Assembly: GCA_022036555.1 (NCBI GenBank)
Contig: CM039137.1
Span: 5,830,319 to 5,894,318, forward strand
Origin: Microstegium vimineum
Lineage: Eukaryota; Streptophyta; Magnoliopsida; Poales; Poaceae
Direction of reading: 5' to 3'
Length of the DNA: 64,000 nt
In this document: one piece after another, positions 23,041 to 33,325 of the stretch
How the letters are laid out: every line of letters begins with the position of its first letter
Numbering within the stretch: the stretch's first letter is position 1
Notes under the pieces: model-generated
Database searches by the model: none
The model's input: only the letters and a program-made list of their open reading frames with translations
What the model was told of the DNA's origin: nothing
Translations under genes and position numbers: made by a program

Positions 23041-23828
23041 AGGCTTAAAACTTCCGCAATGCAAGTAGACCAGATATTTAAGAAGATCAATGAAGTTTGT
23101 ACTCCTTTACCCCAATAAATAAAGTAATACGTTTTCTGTCATCAACCTGTGCAACCAAACTCTTTCAAAAACGCATACGGCGTTCGACGACCTCTCCAAA
23201 ACACTCCCACAGTGTTCGACGACCTCTCCAAACGCATTTCGGCGTTCTCCAAACAACATGGCCATAACCAGAAACCTTCAAATCTGATCTATCAATTTCA
23301 TAACGCATAGAAGTAGCTACCCTATGCGCTATGATCGTATTGATAGACCTCTCAGATGATGTGTCTCCAAGAAACGAGAAACATCACCTGGGTTGAAGGC
23401 TATGAGGATATGTGCCCAGAATCTGTATACAACCACGGTATGGTCGACGACTCTACAAGCAGCATGGCTTTGCGTCCAACATCTGCAGGAATGGTCTCCA
23501 CAAGCCCTAGTCACACCACGATCGAGCCCCTCGGAAAAAGGTTCTGTCCCTAGCATCACCTTAAGCGCGCATGAGCTGTTCGCCCTCTGTGCAGAAGGTT
23601 GCTAGCAGCCTACCTCCCTGGTAATCCCTGTGGCGCCTACGCGTGCAGTAGCTCTGGTCTCTACGATCTGGGCCACAGTGAACCCAAGGTCAAACGATTC
23701 ATCGCTATGACTCTTTACTTAGGAGGCACGACATGGACATACAAGTGAAACATAAGCTCACCGCCCGAACGTTTTACAGCTTTGTAGTTTTCACTTACAC
23801 GTACGAATTAATGTATCTGGGATACAAA

Positions 23829-26809
23829 CTATGACTGCCCGGCAGCAAACAGACCAACATCCTTAGCCACAAATTCCGCAATGCGATCATCAGCCGCCTC
23901 CAGACGATCCGCATCTTGATCCGACGTCCCTAATGCGAACCCGGTCTCCACACAATCAAGCTCGACCTTGGGATAATGGGATTGCAACATATCCATACGA
24001 TGAGCATCCACACTTCGCGCCGCCGAAGTCGTAAACAATTGAAGTCTGGCCCACAGGCCGCAAACTCTCGCCAACACACTCTCCATGGTGACTCGACCCG
24101 CAGGTTCAGGGATGAGCTCCTGACCATCAACACATCTCACCACAGGGGCGATCTCCCGCGCCAGCGACCAGAAGTTATCATAATAAGAGTCCACTTTCGC
24201 CTGCAGGTCTACAAATTGAAGACGAACATTGCCCCAGTGAACTTCAGGAGTAGCAAAAACCAAGTAAGGGAGCCATCCAAGCACAACAAGAGGCAGAAAA
24301 AGACTACCTTCATGCATCGTCCGCATCTTGTACATCTCTCATTCAACGACGTCAGTCTTCTCCTCCGCAAGGCGTTTTGCTTTCTGAGCATCAAGCAGTT
24401 CTACGCAACAAGCAAAAAAAGTTATTACAAGAACGGTGCACCAGTATTTAAAGCCAAGAATAGCGAAGACTTATGAACACCAAGTTCGTCAACTTGCGAT
24501 TGAAGCTCGCTGGTCTCCTGCCCTCGATCTCGGATCGCGGCTCGCAACACCTCCGAACACCTATGCGTCGCATCCAAACTTTCCTCCAGCTCTGCAAACT
24601 GACCCTCAACACGAGCAACATCACCACGAAGACGCTTATTCTCACCAGACAGCTTCGCAAGCTGGTCGGCCATCATATTATGCTCCCTCCCCGACTTAAA
24701 GAACCCCTGCGATGACACAACACCAATTCAAAAGAAGAAAATGCGGAGACAATGCACAACTAAGCCACAAGTCCGAAGTTACCTTGAAACGGCCAAGCAG
24801 TTCGCTGGCATCACTAAGGAGGGAATCTGCTTCCTCTGCAGCCTCGTCCTCCTCGATAACAACATAATCTTCACCATTACGATGGAAAGTACGAATTGGC
24901 ACCGCCTTTGGCTCTTTCTGAACACGAGGAATCTCCTCCACCACCTCCGGTCCTTCATACAGCACAACAAATTTCTTCCTCTTCTCCGGCCTCGGATCCA
25001 GCACCGAAAATGACAACAGACTTGGCATAACACCACAAGCCGGCTCTGCACCCTCGGTGGCAGAACCAGCGGCACCATCATCAAACGCCACCCCCTCACT
25101 CGAAGCAGGCTTCCCCTCACAAGCCGAGAGACCAGCAGGCGTAGGGACACTACTTCTCCCCAAGCCAACGTGCGGTTCCCTGGCAACACCTGACTCATTA
25201 TCACGAGACTTCACCGGATCCTCAGAGTCCGGTCCTCTACCAAAAGCAACATCATAAGCAAATCGATAAAGGCGACCAGGACTAGAGACAAAAGTGTAGC
25301 ACTTACAGATGTGATTTTCAATGACCGCTCACGAACCTTTGACCCGGAGCCTCCTCCGTGGAGCTGGACGAAACAACCGCAGGCGGACATCTCAACGACA
25401 CAAAAGGATCCTCCACTCCAAAAGAATTCTCGACAGCTACCTTGGGTTCCGAGCCAGAACACCCTTCTCCGTCTAGGATTGCAGTCGCCGCATCTTCCCC
25501 ACCGGATCTCCCTTCAGACGAATCAGACGTCGACACATCCAGATGGACGGCGCCCTCGTTGATAAAAAACTTGCCACCAGTCTGTATTGATGGCTTCAGC
25601 TTTTTTCGGTGCAAGTCAACTGGACGCTTTCCAACTCGGTCGTCACGTACCCGACGTTTCCTATTCAGGGGACTATGCACTACCCGCTCGCCAGAAGACT
25701 CGGGACCACCTCCAGACAATATATCTTCCACATTCCTTGACTGATCAACACCATGAGGCCACTCCGCCGACGGAACCCGAGAAACAAAGACAGCGCGATC
25801 CTGGCCAAAAAACTCTTTTTGAGTCAAACCACAAAACACTCAAAAGCTAAATGGATGCCACAAAAGCAAAATCAGAACTCACCGATGGGGGCGGTAACCC
25901 AGCACGAAACACATCACGTGGCTTCTTCATATAGGGCAAGGAAAGATCAAAGATCGCATCAACACGATCAAATCCTTCTTCTTGCTCCAACCTTTGGGCC
26001 CTTTCATGGGTCGGGTCACTACGACCAGTGTAAAGAAAGGCAGGATGAACCCAGTCCTTACATGTCTGAGAACGCCTCATCACAAAGCTCCAACCAACTG
26101 AAACACCATCAATGGATGACCGATCCATCAACATTAGTAGGTCCTCCACCTGGTCCATCGCCGCCTTCGAAGGGGTCGCCGACCAGCTAGGTTGTGACAC
26201 CGGGATATCCGTCGGGTCGCCGCGCGCATATGGTTTCTCTTGGTTCACATAGAACCAACGAGACTTATACTCCGCAACCTTTGAAGGCAACGGAGTGGCA
26301 ATATACACATCCGCCATACCCTCCCGGAGCTGAAGGTACACAGAACGAACAACTCGTGATGCGGCGGTCCCATTGGGCTTGAGTCGGAAGAAGTAACAGA
26401 ACAACTCGAAATAAGGCTCGATCCCTAGATACGCCTCGCAGAAATGCACAAAAACGGCGATGTGCAATATCGAGTTCGGATGGAGGTTGCACAATGAAAT
26501 CTTGTAAAACTCCAAGAGATCGCGAAGAAAAGGGTGAACCGGAACCCCGAATCCACGCCAAAAGAAAGGCTCAAAGACGATGAGCTCACCAGTATTAGGG
26601 GTCGGAAACTTCTCACCGGCCGCCGCCCTCCAACCCACAAGGGACTTATCTTGAAGAACACCAGCAGTAACAAGAAGCTGAATATCCTCTTCTTCCAAAG
26701 TACATTTGACCCAGTGTTTGGCCCAATCTGGAAGCACATCTACCATCCTCGAACTATTCCCCCCCTTCTTCACTGACGAGCGAGTATTCGGCCTCTTCCG
26801 CGAAGCCAT
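23829..26809 (-). CDS. Antisense spliced gene of element D, PF04195-like (putative gypsy type transposon) protein
   Basis: Runs opposite to D between protease and 3' LTR. Start at 26809 (MASRKRPNTRSS). Exon 1 is 26809-25883 (309 codons, phase 0); donor GTGAGT. Exon 2 starts at 25800 after TTGGCCAG and stays in phase. Later exons at ~25214-24783 (acidic, Pro/Ser-rich), 24706-~24465 (coiled coil, ENKRLRGDVARVEGQFAELEESL), ~24400-24320 and ~24250-23829; all these boundaries are approximate. Residues ~60-230 (WRAAAGEKFPTPNTGE, FERG-like FFWRGFGVPVHPFLRDLL, CEAYLGIEPYFELF) match my memory of the Transposase_28/putative gypsy-type family. An in-frame stop before EMYK in the ~24.35 kb exon suggests decay. 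Biochemical role unknown. Confidence 0.65.
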
Positions 26810-27599
26810 TAGCAAGATAAGACTTGCAATAGATCTCGAAGAAGAAGACGATAGGGGAATGCAAAATACGCAACAGGGAAAAGAATGTGGAAACCACCGC
26901 TGCCGCCGCTTTCCCCTTCTTATACGCAAGGGAGCAACGCTTCAACTCAAAGGGTTTTTGGGAAACCATGACGACCAAAAGAGGAACCGCTATGCCCACT
27001 TTTCTGCGCCGTGACTTGGGCCGCTGACCGCCAGGATTGTTTCAGCCCATTTACTCCCTTCTCTTCACATTTTTACAGTTAACATTCCTTGATTTACGGC
27101 TAATAATTTTCTTTGCAATTTCGAACAACGCTACGGTTCCGTGGACTGGACACGTGTTTTTGTTATTTCCTACAGCAGCAGCAGGATGCCTACAGTAAAC
27201 TGGCCGACAAAGATGACAAGGCCGCCCGCACAAACAAAAAAAACAGCAGAGCCCTGCTGTTTTCTTCTTGGCAAAGCTCTGCTGTTTTTTTTGTGTTGTT
27301 TTTGCAGAGCCTAAGTGGGTACACTTCACCAGGGAAGGACCGTTCAAAAAGTTTTCTTCTTCAGCACGTCACATTCATCCGACAAGCAATCACAACGTTC
27401 GGCGCAGCAACCTGTTCGCCCATCAAGTCGCGACGCTCTCGACCAGATCGACCTAGTCGGGAGATTTCTCCAAGCAGCACCTCAACCAGCCATGCTGGTC
27501 GGGGCTCCACAACGACCGCTTCGCATGATGGCGACCAGCTGAACACCTCCGAGGATGACGCTGCAGGTTCGCCTGAAGAATGCAACGTGCTCAGGGACT

Positions 27600-27719
27600 T
27601 GTTATGGATACTACCTCAGTGTATCCCCAGGGACCTTATGGGCCTACCGACTAGAAGACGACCCAACCATGAGGCCTTGCGGCACGTGACCAGCCCGCCA
27701 TGCTCGCCAAGAACTCCGG
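27600..27719 (+). repeat. Element D 3' LTR remnant
   Basis: The first ~120 bases align with the 5' LTR with about 14 differences, then the sequence switches at CCGG to solo LTR C sequence. The remaining ~376 LTR bases are absent. Confidence 0.85.
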
Positions 27720-27798
27720 TCCCGAATTATTACTTCCAACAACATTCCTTTCTCAAAAGAGCATAATCATTTGCCGAAGCAATAAGCAATGTGTAAGT
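27717..27798 (+). repeat. 82-bp direct repeat, right copy
   Basis: Same as 20512-20593 with one substitution (ATAATC against ATAACC). After it the C LTR simply continues (GACCGGAAATC), as an empty insertion site would. Confidence 0.95.
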
Positions 27799-30342
27799 GA
27801 CCGGAAATCACTTACTAGAAAAGTTCTAAGCATACTAAGCTTTTTTAGCCAAAAGTTTGCATCTTTAAACAAGTGTCAAGGTAAAGGTTTCAATAACACA
27901 AGGATAAGGCTATGCATCAAGTAGGAATTTAATAAAGTAATACAATGCAATAAGATAAACCATAAGTGTATTTAAATAAGAGATTTTAAATACAAGGTAG
28001 GGTTTGAATGCACCGGGGCTTGCCTTGGTTGGAGGGATACACAAACTCAGGCTTAGATTCCACAAGAGAGAAAACCCCTTCACTAGAGGGATTATCCAAC
28101 CCAACCAACGAACCATCTACACGATATAATCTCATGCTTAGATGATGCTTGAAATAATAAACATGATGCTTTACAACACACAAACATGTACTTATAGGAT
28201 GAACAAAACAGATTAACAAATTTGAGTACAACTTACCTTCATGAAAGAAAGTTAAACTAAAGCATAAATAAAATTAGTTAAACCATGATTAAAATGATCA
28301 TCTAGTTTAATAATTATGTCCAAAAGAACTGAGCAAAAAACATTACTTCATACATGTCCATACTGTGGTTGTCACTGGACAAATGACCATTTGCATCAAA
28401 TAATACAAAACCACTCAAAACCTAAAGTCATTAGGGTTTCAAAGTATTTTATAATTAATTATACAAATAGCCATGTATAACAGTTCATCCAAAAATTCCC
28501 AAACTTTTTGCACAGAAAGATATAAGTATATAAAGGTTACACAAAAAGTTCCATAATTTTTGGAGCAGCACACAGAGCATGAAAAATCATGGAAAAACCA
28601 TTTCTTAATTAATTTGAGCATTTTTACAGGATTAAAAATGTACTGAACATGGACATGTTATATTTTTCTTAAATACTACACATCACAGAGAGTATATAAA
28701 TTTTTTTACAGAATTTAAACATGCACAGAAATAAACATATGAAAATAACAAAAAGCATTACTGTGCAAAATAGGAAATTAGAAAATTTCTTTGTTTTTTT
28801 CACTGACTCCTAGGTCCCACACGTCAGTGAGCCAGGGCAGAGCAGCGGCGCCGATGACCACAAAACACGGCGGCGCGTCGCCAGCGGTGAACCAAACGGC
28901 GAACCGATTCCTGCGAACACCTCACCGACGGCAAAGGCGACAACTCGAGCTTGGCCGCGCATACGCCGGCGAGTACAGACGTGCGCCGGAGCAACCAAGC
29001 ACACCAACGAACTCAGGAAGCAAACACGAACACAACGCACCCAGAAAACGAGGCCAAAAACTACCACGGTGACCTCGACGACAGCAATGGCGGCACCCCG
29101 CACGTGGCCACACATGCACCGGCGAACACAAGCCATAATCGGCTCTACCAAGCACCCAGTAGACTCAGCGGCCCCCAAACAACGCGAAGCGCATGCAAAA
29201 CGAACCAAAACCCTAACACAACGACCTCGCCGACAACCATGGCGGACGACAGAGATCTGCGCGACGTGCGCTGGTGAAACTGCGCACGCGCTCGAACAAC
29301 CAACACCGCGATTGGACTCACGACGAGGATCAGCGATGAACGAAGAAGATAAAACAAAAACCAGAAGGACAATGTGGCTTCTATGTAGCCGGTGCGACTG
29401 CGAACCAGAGCGGCGGCGCTCGCGTCGGAGTCGAGGAAGACAGAGTCGCGCCGGACGATTGGAGGCTCGGCGGCTTCAACCAACTCACGCGGAAGATATG
29501 CGAGGTCAATGCGAAGGCAAAGGAAGTGGATTGGGGACTTGACAGTGGATGGTTGATGCGTGCGAGCTCGGTTACGTCACAAGAGTACTCGGCGGAGCAA
29601 AGCAGAGCTATGCGCGAGTGTAGAAAGAGGGCAAGGGGTGGACAACGTCCCGTTTTGAAGACGGCAACGGAGCCGTGGTGATGCCACACACGCGATGAGA
29701 CACGCGTTGCAGACATGAGGCGCTCGGCGAGCTCAGCAGCTGGCCGACCAGGTGTCGGCGCCATGAGCACTGTACCGACATGCAAGTGCTCGATGAAATG
29801 ACTAAATTGACCTTAGTACTAATTTGCAAATTGCTCAAGCTTCCAAGGGTTTTCATGAAAAACTTTAAATACCAAAGTTGCTCGAAATTTCATGATCTAC
29901 AACTTTGAAAATATGCACTTTTTCAAATTCGGCCTAGAAATGAAAATGCAGTTTTGGAAATTTGAAACTCTTTTAAAAAGATTTACCCCCTTTTGAAATA
30001 CTCTAAAAACTTGAATAACACTTGAAAAACTGTAAACACAACAAATGCAATTCAAACTAAGCTCTACCATAATGCTTAAACAACCATAGGCAAATTCTTT
30101 TTAGATTTTGAAAATAATATTTAGGATTTGATCCACCCCCTTTGGAAACTAGGGTTTGGAATATAATTTTGAAAGTTTGAATTTGAAAAGATGACCAGCA
30201 TTCACTCAATTAATCAAAAACAATCAAATAAACTCATTTTAGTTCAATGCATAATAAGGTTCTCAATCAAGTGAATGATGCTTAATGCATATGATGGTAT
30301 GATCAAATTTTTAATGAAGGGATTAACACAAGGGGTGTTACA

Positions 30343-31699
30343 TAGTGGGCCCACTTAGGGGGTCGGCCGACCACCCTATGGACCCACTTGGCCACCTTAG
30401 CCCCCATGATCCATGTAACACCCTCAAGAACACTCTCTACCATTGGATCCAAGTGTGTTTACCTCCCAACGGTCTAGATTCACAGCACAAGGATCCATGG
30501 GCCCACATCAATGAAATTAGCGTGACAAATCAACTCAGAACCAAAACTCAACACGTATGACAGGTGGGACCAGTAACCAGAGGGCCGAGGTGGGCCACAT
30601 ACCACTATATGTGGTCGACCAACCCCAAGGTGGGCCCCAGCAGGCCACCACTTGGTCCCTGACCAGTGGGCCACCATCTAGAAGGTGCAGAGGGCCCACA
30701 TGGCAGCATGGGCGGTCGGCCGACCATCCATAGGGCGGTTTCACCCCCTCAACTGCCTCACTCACTCCCCACATGATGGAAATCATCACCATTGATCCTT
30801 AGGCGGTTCTAAAGTCGGTTGGATCCAACGGTTGTTGATGAAGGTGACGCGGATCGCTGACGTGGCACCGGAGTAGCCCCTACTCCACCTCTAGCTATAA
30901 ATAGACCCTTAGAGCTCCCTTCTCATTCATGCCTCATTGGAGAAACTACTATCTAGTCTCTTAGCGGAGCTCTTCAGTAGTGTTATGCTAGTTGGAGGAG
31001 AGTGAGGAGATCCTTCTGGAGAAAGCCCTGGGTCTGTCGGGAATCTTCTCCGGAGTTCTTCCTCAGCGGTTGCGAGTCTCTTGTAAGTTTAGCACTTGTA
31101 AGTGACTTCTTTTGAGTTCTTTATAGTATTCAGTGTTCTAAATCTGGTTTAGCTGTTATACAACTTTTCATGCTTGATCATCGCTTTGCTCTGAGTAAAG
31201 TGCTTTAATCTTAGGCCAAGGTTAAAGTAGTAAGATTAGTGTAGACGTGGTGTATAATCTTAATCTTGCCTTTGTAAACCGCTTATCGCGCGGATTGTTT
31301 GTGGATGCTAGTAGAAAGTGACAACTCTATCTAGTCTTTGTATTCCACCACGTGTGTGTCAGATAAGTTCTTAAAAGGTAAGGCTTCAATACAACGTGAC
31401 AGCGCGGTTCGGTTAGAGTTTTGCCCTCTTTCTGATATATCCCGTCGCCTCCTGCAAGAGAAGGGCCGATAAGGCCAGTATAACCAGCTATCCCTTGTTA
31501 GACATCTGTGCTATATTGAACATCTCAACCCAGTTATCATAATCTCCCTTGATTCATCATAGGACATATCTTTAATCCTAGTTAGATCACTATCGTTCCC
31601 TGAGGAAACTACGATACCTAGAATACTCCCGGTGAAGTGCTACAACAGTATAATCTGTGCGCTTGCGGATTTATCCAATAGTCATAAGAAATACAAATA
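30343..31699 (+). repeat. Element B 3' LTR, right piece
   Basis: Resumes with TAGTGGGCCCAC and matches 12261-13290 of the 5' LTR to 31395. It then gives the ~300 LTR bases that the 5' copy has lost, ending ...CATAAGAAATACAAATA before TSD CTTAC (31700-31704). Confidence 0.85.
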
Positions 31700-32124
31700 C
31701 TTACACACAACTTACTACTTTGACTACGATCAATAATCAAAGCACCCTATAACAGGCAATGATCGCATACGGGAAAGGTCACAAGGATCACAGACTATGG
31801 ATGTAAAGGCTATTAAAGAGCAAAAGCATATAACAAGACTATATCTACTATTGAAATGCTCAAAGTAAATACTAAGTAAAGTAGAGAGAAAGATATATAT
31901 TGAATAAGATAAAGTCTTACAAAGAAGAAAAGATACAAGAGCTATACCATATTCTCCAGAAGACAACTCCGGAAATCCCGAGCACAGCTCAACTCAACTC
32001 TAACTCTCACTCTAGACTAACTCCTAGAACAATCTAAGGAATAAAGATTGTAGGCTTCTTCACCATGTGTAGAGAGGTGGGTGTGACCCTCTATTTATAG
32101 TGGGGATGGAGTATGGGCTACTCA
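31700..32124 (-). mobile_element. Element A: 3' LTR, middle piece
   Basis: Minus-strand LTR between insertions B and E. It contains the LTR TATA box (TATAAATA on minus, plus 32092-32099). The reverse complement of the E end, TGAGTAGCCCATACTCC, corresponds to GGAGTAGCCCCTACTCC of element B's LTR. Confidence 0.75.
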
Positions 32125-32935
32125 TGTTGACACAAAAACTGTCGGATCTGTGAACACCTCGGGCTTATACCCGAATTCGATATCCAAGGTGTGCCAGTCG
32201 ATTTGACCAGTTAATCGACAAAGACGATAACTAGAACAAGATTGAACGAGACGACATCGATATGCCCGGACGTCAAAGCTCAACTTAATCAAAACGCGGA
32301 ACTTGCGAAGGCGACGGAGGTCATGTAGATGCAGCCCGTCGAGACGTCGTAAGAACTCGTAGGTAAACTAGAACTAATGCGATAAAAGTAGATGCTGGAA
32401 AAGTAGATAAAAAGTAATAGATTTGTATTTGATTGATTGTCTTTTCTACACCGCCCCTAGGTACATATTTATACTCTGGTAAAAGGAGTTGTAAACAGAC
32501 ACGACTCATACCTAAACAAAACTCCTATTTTTAAGGAAATAAACAACTCGCGCAAGAGTCGGACTCAAACTACAATAATAATGCTAGCATAAAAACCACT
32601 AGTTTCCTTATCCGTCTTCCTTACGATGAAACCTTCCATCGGCAGATCCCCTCAATCCGCAACCTTCTTTTATTGTCATCGGTAGCTTTCTACTGACGTC
32701 AGCCATCTTTCTGCATCCATTGACAACATTTCTGATGGGCAATGTTTTCCTGTTTCCATCGGCAACACTTTCTGATCGGCAAATATCCCTCTTTTCATCT
32801 TCGACGCTTCTTCAATCTCCTGCTTCTATTGACAACCTGATAGCGGTATCATGATGCCAATAAGGAACAACAACCAACCTTCCACCGATCAGTGCATCCG
32901 GCTCATATTGACACGTACAAAAAACGGTGTCAACA
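32125..32935 (-). repeat. Element E 3' LTR
   Basis: 811 bp. The minus-strand TATA box TATAAATA is at plus 32466-32473. It carries repeated ATCGGCAA-type motifs, also found all over E's interior. Confidence 0.9.
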
Positions 32936-32955
32936 CATGCCCCCCAATTTTGGAG
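32936..32955 (-). promoter_or_regulatory. Element E polypurine tract
   Basis: On the minus strand AATTGGGGGGCATG precedes the 3' LTR start. Purine-rich and in the required place. Confidence 0.6.
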
Positions 32956-33177
32956 TATGAAATATATCATGCGCCGAAATTTCCTCTATCGCAATCTTCC
33001 TTTCCGAAATATCTCTATCATTACCTCGATCACTGCGCACAATCATCGCAATTTACCAATATCTCCCACAAATGTAGCGCCAACGGTTATAATTCCCAGA
33101 CTGTCGTATAATTTCATTATCACACCCCTGTTCGGCTGAGAAGGAAAAATTCAAAAACACCCCTGACGCTTCGGGCT

Positions 33178-33184
33178 TATAAAG
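33178..33184 (+). promoter_or_regulatory. TATA box of the antisense gene in E
   Basis: TATAAAG, 148 bases before the ATG at 33326. It suggests that the antisense gene has its own promoter outside the LTR. Confidence 0.5.
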
Positions 33185-33325
33185 ACCGCCACCGGTCATT
33201 TCTCCTTTTACCCTAAGCCCATACCTTCATCTCCATCTCACCGGCGCTTCTGAAGATCACTCCAACATCATCAACAACGGTTCTTTTTCCAGCAAACGAC
33301 ACAACTTCTACAAGAATCTTCTCCG

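Larger units (their letters stand above)
20594..27719 (+). mobile_element. Element D: non-autonomous Tat-like gypsy element with antisense gene
   Basis: Order: 5' LTR (20594-21089), primer-binding site, gag remnant, protease, non-coding spacer with CGTTCGACGACCTCTCC-type short repeats (23170-23260), a multi-exon minus-strand gene, and a 3' LTR cut after ~120 bases. There is no RT, RNase H or integrase, and the size leaves no room for them. The layout, with an antisense gene between the protein-coding part and the 3' LTR, is that known from Grande-type elements. The right end is not a normal LTR end but a recombination joint into a second copy of C sequence. Confidence 0.75.
19406..30342 (-). 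mobile_element. Solo LTR C (Tekay/Del-like, ~3.7 kb) interrupted by element D
   Basis: Bounded by TSD TAGTG (19401-19405, 30343-30347). Ends are TGTGACAG...GGGTGTTACA; read on the minus strand it begins TGTAACACCC, the start typical of large chromovirus (Tekay/Del) LTRs. Without D and one 82-base duplicate it is about 3.65-3.73 kb, matching solo LTR H (3,691). Both share a GTAC...GTACTCAACAAG motif (here 19843-19862), an AT-rich body, a GC-rich block (here ~28.8-29.8 kb) and the same end. The many short ORFs in 28.8-29.6 kb are low-complexity frames, not genes. No internal coding region of its own remains. Confidence 0.75.
12098..31699 (+). mobile_element. Element B: Ty3/gypsy retrotransposon (Athila-like), inserted in A's LTR
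   Basis: Starts TGTTGACGG and ends ...AAATACAAATA, with TSD CTTAC at 12093-12097 and 31700-31704. Order: truncated 5' LTR, RT, RNase H, integrase, third ORF, polypurine tract, 3' LTR. Gag, protease, primer-binding site and the LTR end are missing by one internal deletion at 13290. The 3' LTR is split by solo LTR C. The two LTRs differ at roughly 4-5% of sites. The last base is TA rather than CA, probably a point mutation. B and A are the same family in opposite orientation. Confidence 0.8.

Noticed and set aside
23170..23260. Repeats of CGTTCGACGACCTCTCC-type words as a possible CRISPR-like or satellite array
   Set aside because: Only about three imperfect units in a plant retroelement spacer, with irregular intervals. 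Ordinary non-coding repeats of this element type.
28791..29542. ORFs of up to 157 residues in solo LTR C
   Set aside because: GC-rich LTR composition, no domains, many overlapping frames on both strands.
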